From contig CAVVEQ010000013.1 of assembly GCA_963747315.1 (NCBI GenBank), positions 558,001-622,000 of the forward strand: a DNA stretch of 64,000 nt. Direction: 5' to 3'. Below, one piece after another: positions 43,420 through 53,034 of this stretch. Numbering within the stretch: position 1 is the stretch's first letter; the number at the start of each line of letters is the position of its first letter. Source of the DNA: CAVVEQ01 sp963747315. Its GTDB lineage: Bacteria; Chloroflexota; Anaerolineae; Anaerolineales; Anaerolineaceae. The notes beneath the pieces are model-generated. The model was not told where the DNA came from. It saw only the letters and a program-made list of their open reading frames with translations, and did not search any database. A program made the position numbers and the translations under genes.

Positions 43420-45774
43420 ATGAAAGAATCTACTTTCAATAAGGCAATTTACCTGTTCGTGATTCTTCTTCCATTTTCATATTTTCTAATACCTATCCTT
43501 GAAGGAAAAACCCTATTTTGGGGAGTATCCTCGCTTCAGTTCATTCCATGGCGAAGCCTGGCTTTGGAATCTTTAATAAATGGGGAATTGCCGTTCATCA
43601 ATCCCTTTAATGGACTTGGTTCCCCGCTTTTGGCAAATTACCAACTGGCTTTTTTCTACCCTCCAAACTGGATCCAATTTCCATTTTTTATGCTTTGGAA
43701 AGCTCAGGGAGTTGCAATAAGTTACAGCATACTGATACCTTTGCATCTTTCCACAGCCGCAATAGGTATGATTCTTTTTTTGAGATCCATTCGATGCAGT
43801 CCATCAGCCAGCGCTTTTGGCGCACTGGCATTTTCATTGAGCAGCTACCTTATCGCGAGAATTTCCTTCATCAGCATCATTTGGACACTGACCTGGCTTC
43901 CCTGGATGCTCTTTACGACCACTTCAGCACTCAATTCGATTATTGAGAAGAAAATATCTAATCGGAAAAGATGGAGGCATTTTCTGGCACTCACGGCCGT
44001 TTTTACGATGCTTCTTCTAGGAGGACATGCCCAGACAGCATGGTATTCCATTCTGATAACGGCAGGCTGGTCTCTATTATTCGGTTATTCTATAAATAAA
44101 TGGAGTACCGCTTTTCGATCGCTAGGTATATTTTTGGCGGCGGGATTCCTCGCGAGTATGATTTCCGCTATACAGCTGATCCCTACCTGGGAATTCCTCC
44201 AACAATCCCAGAGGGCAGATTCTATCGATTTCAACTATGCGATGACCTATTCATTCTGGCCGTGGAGAATTCTTACATTCCTTATGCCGGATTTCTTTGG
44301 AAATCCAGGAAATGGATCATTTTGGGGTTATGGCAATTATTGGGAAGACGCAAGTTATATCGGCCTCATACCGCTTTTTTTCTCGATCTATGTATTCTTC
44401 AATTTTAAAAAGGTGTTTTTTCAGCAACCCGAAAAGATGCTGGCGGTTCGATATTTTGGTTTTGTTGCTTTGATTTCCATTATTTTAAGTTTAGGAAAAC
44501 ATACACCCCTTTATGGGTTTCTTTATCATTACATCCCGACATTCGACATGTTTCAAGCGCCATCGCGCTGGTTGATACTGACTTGTTTTTCCCTAGCGGT
44601 ACTATCTGCAATAGGATTTGATTGTTTTAATGAAGCTAAAAACCCGAACCAAAAAAAGGTCTTCCTTCTAATAATTGTTTGTATGGGCGTGATAATTGCC
44701 GGCTTCACCGGAATGGCGATGTTATCGGAAATTCCCAAAACCATGTCAATTGCCCTCTTTAGGGCAGGGGTTATTGGAGTTTTTGGCTCTACCTTTGCCG
44801 CGCTTATATCAAATTCAAAAATCACAAATAAATGGCAGCATTGGATTTTCGGAATAATTCTGCTAACCGGAATCGACCTTCTAACGATTGGTTCATCATT
44901 AATTCCTATTACAACCACCTCACTATACAAAAATACAGTCAAAGAAATCCAAAAACCTTTGATTGAACCCAGGATATACATATTATCTGGAGATGAATAT
45001 GACCTGAAATTTTCAAGGTTTTTTCGAACGCATGATTTCAGACCCATCGAAAACTGGAATAATTTACGATTGGTTTCTTTACCAAATATAAACATCCTCT
45101 CTTCAATACCATATATAAATAATTTTGACCCATTGGTGCCTGTGGGATACCAAATATTGCTGGAATTTTTGAAAAGAGGGGAGAATCAGTCAGTTGACCG
45201 ATGGCTCAGGCACCTTAATGCAGGTATCATCGAAAATATAGATGTAGATTCAGCATCAGGTTTGGTTTATTCAACAATTGCGGATAGCCATTTTATCCAT
45301 ACATATTCTTGTAATACAGTATTCAATGAATCAAAAGATTTGAGTTTTTATTCATCAATGGAAATTATCAAATTCTCTGATCCTGAAAAGCCTATTTTTA
45401 CAAAGGCAGACAGCAAAGAGATAATTGCCGACCAGTGCCTTTTAGAAACAGATGTTGCGATCACGGGTCTTACATGCACTAATAATTCTGTTGAATTTCA
45501 ACTTAAGAGTGATGATCCAACGTGGGTTGAGCTCGCGATTATCTGGTATCCCGGATGGGTAGCATATCAGGATGGCATCAAAATAGAGGTGAATAAAGTT
45601 AACGGGATTCTATCAGGGGCAAAAATCGACTCTGGTAGCCATAGAGTGGAATTTAAGTATGAACCTGAGTCATTTCGAATAGGATTTATTATTTCATCAA
45701 CCGGGATAATTTTCCTTCTCATCGTAACCATAATTATTTACACTAGAAAGTGCGGAAAAATGCGTAATGAATAG
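43420..45774 (+). CDS. YfhO-family membrane protein, type B, copy 2
   Basis: A protein of about 784 residues, also with about 12 membrane segments, an N-terminal outer loop (INPFNGLGSPLLANYQLAFF) and the C-terminal domain IWYPGWVAYQDGIKIEVNKV followed by a final membrane segment. Paralogous to the 39.7 kb gene. An upstream in-frame ATG at 43399 would overlap the previous gene; I chose ATG 43420, after that gene's stop, without strong ribosome-site evidence. It overlaps moxR by eight bases. Confidence 0.82.
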   Translation: MKESTFNKAIYLFVILLPFSYFLIPILEGKTLFWGVSSLQFIPWRSLALESLINGELPFINPFNGLGSPLLANYQLAFFYPPNWIQFPFFMLWKAQGVAISYSILIPLHLSTAAIGMILFLRSIRCSPSASAFGALAFSLSSYLIARISFISIIWTLTWLPWMLFTTTSALNSIIEKKISNRKRWRHFLALTAVFTMLLLGGHAQTAWYSILITAGWSLLFGYSINKWSTAFRSLGIFLAAGFLASMISAIQLIPTWEFLQQSQRADSIDFNYAMTYSFWPWRILTFLMPDFFGNPGNGSFWGYGNYWEDASYIGLIPLFFSIYVFFNFKKVFFQQPEKMLAVRYFGFVALISIILSLGKHTPLYGFLYHYIPTFDMFQAPSRWLILTCFSLAVLSAIGFDCFNEAKNPNQKKVFLLIIVCMGVIIAGFTGMAMLSEIPKTMSIALFRAGVIGVFGSTFAALISNSKITNKWQHWIFGIILLTGIDLLTIGSSLIPITTTSLYKNTVKEIQKPLIEPRIYILSGDEYDLKFSRFFRTHDFRPIENWNNLRLVSLPNINILSSIPYINNFDPLVPVGYQILLEFLKRGENQSVDRWLRHLNAGIIENIDVDSASGLVYSTIADSHFIHTYSCNTVFNESKDLSFYSSMEIIKFSDPEKPIFTKADSKEIIADQCLLETDVAITGLTCTNNSVEFQLKSDDPTWVELAIIWYPGWVAYQDGIKIEVNKVNGILSGAKIDSGSHRVEFKYEPESFRIGFIISSTGIIFLLIVTIIIYTRKCGKMRNE

Positions 45775-46735
45775 AACACCTGTCTATCTTAGCATCCCGT
45801 CGTATTCATCAATGATCCTAGATAATCTCGAAAAAGTGATCGTTGGAAAGAGAGAAAAGCTACAGTTTGCGCTTCTAGCGTTTCTGTGTAAAGGACATTT
45901 ACTCATTGAAGATATCCCGGGTGTTGGAAAAACAATGTTGGCCAGGAGCTTGGCTATCACACTTGGTATAAGCTTCAATCGCATTCAGTTTACACCGGAT
46001 ATGCTTCCAGGCGATATCACTGGGGTTTCCATTTTCAATCAACAGAGCCAGAATTTTGAATTTCGACCAGGCCCCGTGGTTGCCAATATTATCCTTGCTG
46101 ATGAGATCAATCGCGCCTCTCCAAAGACACAATCGGCACTTTTAGAGGCGATGGAAGAAAAGCAGATATCAGTAGATGGGATTACCCATCCATTGCCAGA
46201 CCCATTTATGGTGATGGCAACTCAGAACCCGATTGAGTATGAGGGTACATTCCCTCTGCCTGAAGCACAGATGGACCGATTTTTTTTAAAAACAGATCTT
46301 GGTTACCCGCTTCTACAGGATGAAATGGCTATCATCTCAAACCAACAATTCAATCACCCCATTAGCACGCTTAAAGCAGTGACAAATCTAAAAGAGATCG
46401 TCTTAGCGTGTGAAGCAGTTAAAAAGGTTCATGTATCCAAGTCTATTGAGAAGTACATTGTTCTTCTTGTAAGAGCCACGCGACACCATCCCTCTATTTA
46501 TCTTGGAGCCAGCCCAAGAGGCAGCATCTGCCTATATAAAGCCAGCCAGGCACTTGCCGCGATCGAAGGTCGGGATTACGTGATACCAGATGACATAAAG
46601 AAAATTGCCTTCCCGGTTTTATCTCATCGGCTTATCGTTAAACCTTCCGCGCGCACTCACAATCTGACAGCAGAAGATGTCATAAAAGAAATAATAGAAA
46701 ACGTCGAAATTCCTGCAAATGTGGAACAGCTGTAA
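45767..46735 (+). CDS. MoxR-family AAA+ ATPase
   Basis: A 322-residue AAA+ protein with Walker A GVGKTMLARSLA near residue 50, the MoxR motif FRPGPVVANIILADEINRAS carrying Walker B near 105, SALLEAMEEKQIS, sensor ATQNPIEYEGTFPLPEAQMD near 150, and a C-terminal lid. MoxR ATPases act as chaperones, usually with a DUF58 and a VWA partner. The DUF58 gene follows after three bases. The overlap with the upstream YfhO gene joins this pair to the membrane operon. Confidence 0.93.
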   Translation: MNRTPVYLSIPSYSSMILDNLEKVIVGKREKLQFALLAFLCKGHLLIEDIPGVGKTMLARSLAITLGISFNRIQFTPDMLPGDITGVSIFNQQSQNFEFRPGPVVANIILADEINRASPKTQSALLEAMEEKQISVDGITHPLPDPFMVMATQNPIEYEGTFPLPEAQMDRFFLKTDLGYPLLQDEMAIISNQQFNHPISTLKAVTNLKEIVLACEAVKKVHVSKSIEKYIVLLVRATRHHPSIYLGASPRGSICLYKASQALAAIEGRDYVIPDDIKKIAFPVLSHRLIVKPSARTHNLTAEDVIKEIIENVEIPANVEQL

Positions 46736-46738
46736 TTA

Positions 46739-48016
46739 ATGACTGTTCAGCGAAATTTCTGGGTTGCGTTTTCCATATTTGTCGGATGTATAGCGCTAGA
46801 TCAATATTTTCATCAGATCTTTCTTCAACGATTGGGAATATTGCTTGGCACTTCGATGGTCATCGGTTTCATTTGGGCTGAATTTTCACTGCATGGTATT
46901 AGGTTTATCCGATCAAGCAAACACCTCCGTTACAACTCAGGAGAGGTTTTAGAAGAGACTTACACCTTATTTAATGAGTCACGGTTCCCGAAATTATGGA
47001 TTCATGTAGAAGATGAAAGCAGCTTTATCGCGAAGCCAGCTTCCCGAGCAATTACATTATTTACTGGGAAATCTTCTCTTTTCTTTCAATCAATGATCGT
47101 CCTTTCGATTCGGGGAGAATATGCCCTTGGACCTACCAGATTGATTTCCGGAGATCCATTTGGCTTCTTTGTCAAACAATCCATTTTCGAACCACTCAAC
47201 TCCATATTAGTCTTACCATTTTCTTTCCCTTTGGAGGCAGACTGGAATCCAAAAGGGGACCTTTCCGGTGGAAAAGCCCATCGTGAACTCAAATCCCGAA
47301 CATCAATAAATGCAACGAGTGTAAGAGAATATAAACCGGGGGATGCACTAAATAAGATCCATTGGAAATCAAGCATTCGAACTCAAAAATGGATGGTTAA
47401 GGAATTCGAGCAGGATCCATTGGCAAATGTTTGGATCGTTTTGGATGGTGATGCTGACAATCATTATTCAGATATAAACGAACTAAAACCTGAAATACTT
47501 TTTCCAAAGGATGCGAATCGGTATGAATCGCTACAGGGACTTCCAAAAGCTAGTTTTGAATATGCTGTTTGCATAGCAGCCACCTTGGTGGATTACTTCT
47601 ATCGTTTGGGAAGAGGAGTTGGACTGATATTCGAGGGGAACAAAAAAATCACCATTATTCCCGAGAAAGGAAACCGCCAGAGGGAGAAACTGCTGGAATC
47701 GCTGGCATTTATTCAACCGGAATCAGATAGTTCGCTTGCCGGTGTATTGAAATCTCATTTTTCAAGGATTTCCAAAGGAAATTCTATGATCTTGATCTCA
47801 TCTTGTTTGGATGACGAACTGGTTCGGAGTATGAACACTCTTGCCCAAAAAGGAATCATCACCCGCTTGGTCTATATTGATCCAGTTTCATTTATGGATA
47901 ATGAACATCGCTCGACAGTCAAAAAGATTCCAGAATACACCGGATTTCCAATGCAGACCGTATTATTTGGTGATGACCTTAACAAATTTTTGACAAGCTT
48001 CCTTTTAGATAGTTAA
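46739..48016 (+). CDS. DUF58 protein, MoxR partner
   Basis: A 425-residue protein. Two hydrophobic segments at the N-terminus (about 6-45) lead into a beta-rich region. The DUF58 core (VREYKPGDALNKIHWKSSIR) lies near residue 205. A VWA-like C-terminal half follows (ANVWIVLDGDADN, SMILISSCLDDELVR). Function is unknown, but the MoxR-DUF58 pairing is conserved widely. Usually a transglutaminase gene follows; here the strand switches to mogA. Confidence 0.9.
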   Translation: MTVQRNFWVAFSIFVGCIALDQYFHQIFLQRLGILLGTSMVIGFIWAEFSLHGIRFIRSSKHLRYNSGEVLEETYTLFNESRFPKLWIHVEDESSFIAKPASRAITLFTGKSSLFFQSMIVLSIRGEYALGPTRLISGDPFGFFVKQSIFEPLNSILVLPFSFPLEADWNPKGDLSGGKAHRELKSRTSINATSVREYKPGDALNKIHWKSSIRTQKWMVKEFEQDPLANVWIVLDGDADNHYSDINELKPEILFPKDANRYESLQGLPKASFEYAVCIAATLVDYFYRLGRGVGLIFEGNKKITIIPEKGNRQREKLLESLAFIQPESDSSLAGVLKSHFSRISKGNSMILISSCLDDELVRSMNTLAQKGIITRLVYIDPVSFMDNEHRSTVKKIPEYTGFPMQTVLFGDDLNKFLTSFLLDS

Positions 48017-48027
48017 TAATGGACCAA

Positions 48028-48510
48028 TCAATGGCCGGTTGAAGTACCGCGCAACAATTCAACTGCATGCGGTAGTAACTGGATAATCACATTGAGGTTT
48101 TCAACAGCCCCTTTTGGACTGCCAGGTAGGTTGATGATAAGCCGTTGATTTAATATACCTGCAATTCCCCTGGATAGAACAGATTTGGGATTCTGCCTAA
48201 AACTTTCCAGAAGCATGATTTGGGCAAGGGGAGCAGCTTCTTTTTCAATTATTTCCTTCGTCGCTTCGGGAGTCACATCGCGTGCAGTAAAACCGGTTCC
48301 CCCCGTCGTGAGGATAATATCAATTTCCGAATCTGAACCAAAACTCCTCATTACTTTCTGGATAGCAGCTTTTTCATCAGGGACAACTTTCATTCTTTGT
48401 GCCACCCAACCATTTTCTTCAATCCGGGTTTTGAGTGCAGGCCCTGATAAATCTTCCCTTTTTCCAGCGAAAACTCCATCTGAAATTGTTATGATCCCAA
48501 AATTAATCAC
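48028..48510 (-). CDS. mogA: Molybdenum cofactor biosynthesis protein, MogA/MoaB family
   Basis: Adenylylates molybdopterin before metal insertion (MogA) or a related step. A 160-residue MoCF fold with ITISDGVFAGKREDLSGPAL at the start, DIILTTGGTGFTARDVTPEA near residue 65 and the C-terminal NLPGSPKGAVENL. MoaB cannot be excluded by eye. The start is GTG and overlaps the upstream regulator stop (GTGA). No other moa/moe gene is in the window. Confidence 0.9.
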   Translation of the reverse strand: MINFGIITISDGVFAGKREDLSGPALKTRIEENGWVAQRMKVVPDEKAAIQKVMRSFGSDSEIDIILTTGGTGFTARDVTPEATKEIIEKEAAPLAQIMLLESFRQNPKSVLSRGIAGILNQRLIINLPGSPKGAVENLNVIIQLLPHAVELLRGTSTGH

Positions 48511-48884
48511 TCTACCTCCACTTCGTCAGCTTGTTTCAACCAATCAATCAGATCTGAAGGGATAAATGGTTTCATGATAAAGCCATCTGCTCCAGCTGCG
48601 AGGCACTCACCGCGCAAGTCCAAACCGGATGTCATCAATACTTTTATTGAGGAAAAATTGTGATCCGCCCGGATTTCTGAAAGAAGGTCAAATCCATCTA
48701 TTTCCCCCAGGTGAACATCAAGAAAAATAATCGGGGGTAGCTCTTGTCTTATTATTTCCATCACCGATGATCTCGAGAATTCTTTTGGCGTCACCGATTG
48801 AAAACCTTCAAAAAATAAAACCTTGCTTAACAAGCCGAGCATCGTTACATCATCTTCCAATAAGAGTACTTTTTTACTTTTCAT
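48507..48884 (-). CDS. Single-domain response regulator (receiver only)
   Basis: A 125-residue CheY-like protein. The acidic pair EDD is near residue 9, the phospho-acceptor in PIIFLDVHLGEIDGFD near residue 52, the threonine switch LMTSGLDLRGE and the conserved Lys in GFIMKPF. No output domain follows. The start at 48884 has a GGGGGA ribosome site; an ATG ten codons upstream does not. It overlaps mogA by four bases, an unusual pairing. Confidence 0.88.
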   Translation of the reverse strand: MKSKKVLLLEDDVTMLGLLSKVLFFEGFQSVTPKEFSRSSVMEIIRQELPPIIFLDVHLGEIDGFDLLSEIRADHNFSSIKVLMTSGLDLRGECLAAGADGFIMKPFIPSDLIDWLKQADEVEVE

Positions 48885-48996
48885 TTTTCCCCCTGTCACC
48901 ATTCTGAAATTCATCCGTTAGCAAGGAAAATCCATGAAGTGAAGACAAGGTTTCCTCTTTTTAACACATCTATTAATCGGATTTCAATAAATCAGG

Positions 48997-49070
48997 CGCC
49001 CCTGGTGAGACTCGAACTCACAACCATCGGATTAGAAGTCCGGTGCTCTGTCCAATTGAGCTACAAGGGC
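48997..49070 (-). tRNA. tRNA-Arg (anticodon TCT)
   Basis: The minus strand gives acceptor GCCCTTG/CAGGGGC, D stem GCTC/GAGC, loop CTTCTAA with anticodon TCT (codon AGA) and T arm GTGAG-TTCGAGT-CTCAC. Discriminator G, CCA not encoded. The outermost anticodon-stem pair is a C-A mismatch, the only irregularity. Confidence 0.93.
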
Positions 49071-49310
49071 TTTGTTATGATTTTACCATTCTGTTACGTA
49101 TTTACTCATTGTTGATTTCTTCCGTTTCGGGATAACCACATGCATTACCGAAATATCCTGCCATTTCAATTTGCCTTTAATAAATAATGTCATGTCGAAT
49201 GGAGACGAACCACTTTTATTGGCTTGGAGAACACAAGGTTATAATCTGAAATCAGCAACAATGAACCCATGAGTATGGATGTACCTAACCAGTTAAGAAT
49301 GGAGTTGACT

Positions 49311-49568
49311 ATGAGTGAAATCGATTGTGAACGCTTAAAACAGATCAGAGATGATGCCTACACTCAACTTGTGCTCGTACAAATCGAAGCCAAAGATCAA
49401 TCTGCAAGGAAAGGTTTTCTCGGTATTTTTAAAAAATCTCAAAGTTCCGATGACTCGGAAGAAATAAATCAGACCCCGGAGCAGAAAGATATCCAGATCA
49501 GATTGGAGGCTGCCAAAAAGAAATACGAGGAAGCTAAGGAAAATTTCGAAAAGAATTGTAAGAAATAG
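49311..49568 (+). CDS. Small charged coiled-coil protein of unknown function
   Basis: An 85-residue product. The start at ATG 49311 has GGAG six bases upstream and replaces an earlier in-frame ATG at 49269. Two helical charged segments (CERLKQIRDDAYTQLVLVQI; EAAKKKYEEAKENFEKNCKK) flank a polar linker (SQSSDDSEEINQTPEQKD). I do not recognise a family. It is convergent with the next gene. Confidence 0.6.
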   Translation: MSEIDCERLKQIRDDAYTQLVLVQIEAKDQSARKGFLGIFKKSQSSDDSEEINQTPEQKDIQIRLEAAKKKYEEAKENFEKNCKK

Positions 49569-49574
49569 ATACGG

Positions 49575-50009
49575 TCAGGCTTGATAAGGGCGGATGCCCT
49601 TATATACCTGGAATCCACCAAAGGTGAGTAATATCTTGCTTGCTGGTTGTTGGATCAGGATAGACAGTTCATTTGGGGTGAGGGGCTTGTTTTCATTCGC
49701 AAGGAAGATCCGAAAAACTGCATCCACAAGAGCAGTGTTCGTAGAAACAAAACCCGGCTCCTTCGCGCAATGGGCGATCAGAGTATGCTGAATGCCGTCC
49801 AATGAGTGAACTTCTCCCGTATCCTTATCCACCCAATCGATCAATTTTTCCGTATCAGCGTCTTGAAACAATTCCTTGTGCTCCGGGCAAAGGTAATCGA
49901 TCAAAAATACCCGCCAATCATTATCGTTCACTTTCCACCAATCGAAATCAATGTGGAAAGGGGAATCCAATGTCGGTTTAATAATACTGAACTTTTTCAC
50001 TTCATTCAT
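49575..50009 (-). CDS. Uncharacterised protein, partner of the 530-aa upstream gene
   Basis: A 144-residue protein starting at ATG 50007-50009 inside the last codons of the upstream gene (eight-base overlap). It has FHIDFDWWKVNDNDWRVFLI near residue 20 and a helical C-terminal half (NKPLTPNELSILIQQPASKI) that may be a winged-helix-like DNA-binding module. That is a guess from pattern only. The overlap rules out a frame error and indicates coupled translation. Confidence 0.6.
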   Translation of the reverse strand: MNEVKKFSIIKPTLDSPFHIDFDWWKVNDNDWRVFLIDYLCPEHKELFQDADTEKLIDWVDKDTGEVHSLDGIQHTLIAHCAKEPGFVSTNTALVDAVFRIFLANENKPLTPNELSILIQQPASKILLTFGGFQVYKGIRPYQA

Positions 50010-51594
50010 TCGACGAATTTCCTGATGTATCTGCATACCGGTAATATAAATTACCAACAGATTGATATTTACTGCCAGTCGCTAAGGCGCAAATTACCAG
50101 GCCAGGTGCACTCCTCCTGACCAAATTCATGCAAGCATATAGCTCCTGGGCATGAATATGACCTTGAGGGTTCAATTTGGCAAGCTCCTGGGCCATAAAA
50201 TCAAGAGCAGACTCGGGATTCCCGCGTTGTTTCCCTGATTTCCAAATAGCATCAACGGCATCAACATCCGGAATGGCGATTGCCATACGTTCATCAAACG
50301 TTGCAGTGACGATCTGTTTCAGCATTGCGAAAACGATTCCACCATCTGCACCGATCAACGCAGTGCGCACCCATTCTCGGTTCTGTTTTCTTTTTTCTAC
50401 CTGAATTTTGATCTCACCTGGTTGTTTGCCACGAATAAGCTTGACAATACTACCCGGGATCAAGCTATGCTGTTCGTACCAATCCTTCAAACCATAAACA
50501 TATTTCGCCGGTTTGACTACCCAACCGGGGAAGGTGGAATCTGATTCGGCATCCACAAAAGTGAATTGAATGCGGGGAGCTTCATCAGCAGTTGGAAAGA
50601 ATCCGGCGACGTTTTCAGTCAGTGGCAATGTACCTGCACGCCAATGCGGAAAGATCAAACTGATCTCTATATTATCTCGTTTTGCACCGGTCGCATTCCC
50701 TGTGGATAATTCATCCTCAACCTGGCCTTCCAATTCCTGAATGGCCGGCAGGCAAAGTTCGGTCTCAAAATCCTGTTTATCTGGATTTAAATAGGGGGGT
50801 GTATTTTGAACCCACTCCGGTTCAAGTCGCCGTAAAAACCAAAGGGTTTCACCGGTAGGACCGACCTCATCAAACCGGTTATCTTCCTGGAGTGCAAAAT
50901 CCATGGAAAATTCGACCAACTTTTTGTTCACATTGGGTGGAATTTCCACCTGCTCGATCAATTTCTGCGTAGGCAATGGTCCACCGTTGACTTCCTCCAA
51001 AATCGCTTCGGATAAGTTCAGGTGCCCTTGATTAATGTCGATCAACAAAGATTTCGGAAAATAACAACCGGCGATCCGGACCAGATCCGGGTCAGTTTCC
51101 AGAGCTTCAGTCAATTTTCCACGAATGAAACCTCGATTTTGATCATCAATGGATTTGAAATCATTTTCATCATCCACTTCAGTGCTTGTAGAGGATTCAT
51201 TAAGTAGGTGGGACTTAAGTTGACTTGCGAACTGGCGGATTTCATTGTCTCCAAAGTCAACTTGAATAACGGAAAATTCGCCAATCTGAGGGTTATAGCC
51301 TGCCCGGGATGACAGTACTTTGCCTTTCGCCCATCGCATCGCCGGAAAACTTAGCGTCTGGCCGGTAAAATAAGTATCCTTCGGTTTGTAGATGATGCTT
51401 TCTTCAGTTTGTTTTCGATTGAAAACAATTTTCTCATTTTTGATGCGATTAATTATGAGCGGTTCAAGTAATTGATCTATCGTTTGTGGTTCTTCCAATT
51501 CTAAAAGTCGGTTGAATAAAAACTCCAGGTCATCCTGGGTAATTTCAAACATATTCCAGTAATCTGGTGAAATAATTTGATCCAATTCGCTCAT
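50002..51594 (-). CDS. Uncharacterised 530-aa protein
   Basis: Soluble and acidic, with no membrane segment or signal. Recognisable stretches are DQIISPDYWNMFEITQDD at the start, FTGQTLSFPAMRWAKGKVLS near residue 75, an RNA/DNA-independent middle with WFLRRLEPEWVQ and a beta-rich C-terminal half (FVDAESDSTFPGWVVKPAKY, GSIVKLIRGKQPGEIKIQVE). I do not recognise the family. It probably acts with the overlapping downstream gene. Confidence 0.65.
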   Translation of the reverse strand: MSELDQIISPDYWNMFEITQDDLEFLFNRLLELEEPQTIDQLLEPLIINRIKNEKIVFNRKQTEESIIYKPKDTYFTGQTLSFPAMRWAKGKVLSSRAGYNPQIGEFSVIQVDFGDNEIRQFASQLKSHLLNESSTSTEVDDENDFKSIDDQNRGFIRGKLTEALETDPDLVRIAGCYFPKSLLIDINQGHLNLSEAILEEVNGGPLPTQKLIEQVEIPPNVNKKLVEFSMDFALQEDNRFDEVGPTGETLWFLRRLEPEWVQNTPPYLNPDKQDFETELCLPAIQELEGQVEDELSTGNATGAKRDNIEISLIFPHWRAGTLPLTENVAGFFPTADEAPRIQFTFVDAESDSTFPGWVVKPAKYVYGLKDWYEQHSLIPGSIVKLIRGKQPGEIKIQVEKRKQNREWVRTALIGADGGIVFAMLKQIVTATFDERMAIAIPDVDAVDAIWKSGKQRGNPESALDFMAQELAKLNPQGHIHAQELYACMNLVRRSAPGLVICALATGSKYQSVGNLYYRYADTSGNSSNE

Positions 51595-51639
51595 CGACCA
51601 TCCATTATTAAAAAAATTATACCTTATCCGAACCTGTGA

Positions 51640-53034
51640 CTATGGATAGATATTTTCAAGCCAGGTCAAAGGCTGGACTTGAACCCCGTTGACCCATATT
51701 TCCCAATGGAGGTGAGGTCCAGTAACCCTGCCGGTGGCTCCAATCGTACCAATTTCCTCTCCAGGCAGAACATCGTCACCTACTGCTACTTTCATGTCCG
51801 CTTGATGAAAATATGCAGTAAATATGCCCCAGCCGTGGTCAATTATGGTTGTATTTCCACGCACAGTGAGGGGACCGGCAAAAACTACTTTCCCAGGTGC
51901 AGGGGCCAAAATAGCGAGGGAGGGTTCGACGCAGACTCCATAATCGACTCCCTGGTGAAAGTAAATGTAGTCGCTGCCGTTATAGGATCGACGATTTCCG
52001 AATCGCGACTTGATGCAATCTGGGTTAGCTGTTGGAGGGAGCCAGGCACCATCCCAAAACTTTTCTGAGGTGAAATTTGAGATTATCTCTTTCACCTGGT
52101 TTTCTTCCGGTTTAGTAACAGCAGGATCAATAGTACCATTGTCAACAGCCAGAGGAGGATCTTGACCGAACCCTCCTGCCTTTAGTAATAAACTTTGCTG
52201 AAAGGAGATTTTTCCCCCGGATGGATCCGAGAAGGATAGTTTAAGTGGAATTAATCCCACGTTCGACATCGCGTGAATCCCTTGCAGCGCAACGAATTTC
52301 TTTTCTTCTACCGTGATGAAATTGAGCGGATATTCGCCAAGTTGGCCGGATAATTCGATGGGTTCGTTGGCTTCAATAATTACTTCCACGGTGTCTCCCT
52401 GGGATAAGGGCAGGGGAGAAATATTCACTGACCGAATTTTTGGTGAAATCGGGCTGAAGACTTCACCACCACTGGTGCTTGAGAGATAAACCACTTCACC
52501 AGGATTATGAATCCACGTGAAAGGATCTCCGTTCTGGATCGTTATTTTCCAAGGATTTTCGTTTTTTTGTACAGCCTGGTCAAAAAAAGTACTGCCCACA
52601 GGTAATGATTGCGCACTATCCAATTTAACCTGGTTATCCTGCTGCAACAGGATCAGGGATGAACCTGCGTATACTTCCGATGGAGAGGTGATTCGGTTAA
52701 GCTTATTCAACAACTCCTGTGGAACCTGATATCTCTTGGCCAGGCTTCGGATGGTTTCCCCGAACGGTACTACTTCTGTATCCAGTATCCCGGATATCCC
52801 CGACAAACTCGGAATTCTCAACTCGGTACCCGCGGAGATCAGGTTGGGGTCGACCAGGCTGTTCGATTCCAGCAGATCATTAATACCTATACCAAATCTC
52901 TCAGCTATCGAGTTCAGCGTGTCGCCTGGTTGAACGATGTAAACCGGGCCTTCATTTTGCGCCTGAACTTTCCCAATGGGAAATGCAATTATTACAACGG
53001 ATAAAAAAATGATTAATAATCTTGATATTTTCAT
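51640..53034 (-). CDS. Secreted LysM/M23 peptidoglycan endopeptidase
   Basis: Cell-wall hydrolase of 464 residues. A signal peptide (about 1-25) is followed by two LysM domains (YIVQPGDTLNSIAERFGIG near residue 33; VVPFGETIRSLAKRYQVP near 88) and a middle beta region. The M23 catalytic domain has HQGVDYG near residue 360, HxH in GPHLHWEIWVNG near 440 and DHGWGIFTAYFHQ. Zinc ligands are present, so activity is likely. The start overlaps the DUF192 gene by four bases. Confidence 0.93.
   Translation of the reverse strand: MKISRLLIIFLSVVIIAFPIGKVQAQNEGPVYIVQPGDTLNSIAERFGIGINDLLESNSLVDPNLISAGTELRIPSLSGISGILDTEVVPFGETIRSLAKRYQVPQELLNKLNRITSPSEVYAGSSLILLQQDNQVKLDSAQSLPVGSTFFDQAVQKNENPWKITIQNGDPFTWIHNPGEVVYLSSTSGGEVFSPISPKIRSVNISPLPLSQGDTVEVIIEANEPIELSGQLGEYPLNFITVEEKKFVALQGIHAMSNVGLIPLKLSFSDPSGGKISFQQSLLLKAGGFGQDPPLAVDNGTIDPAVTKPEENQVKEIISNFTSEKFWDGAWLPPTANPDCIKSRFGNRRSYNGSDYIYFHQGVDYGVCVEPSLAILAPAPGKVVFAGPLTVRGNTTIIDHGWGIFTAYFHQADMKVAVGDDVLPGEEIGTIGATGRVTGPHLHWEIWVNGVQVQPLTWLENIYP

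Noticed and set aside
49575..50057. Possible frameshift joining the 144- and 530-residue genes
   Set aside because: The downstream gene has its own ATG at 50007-50009 overlapping the upstream stop, and neither protein looks truncated. Overlapping genes explain it.
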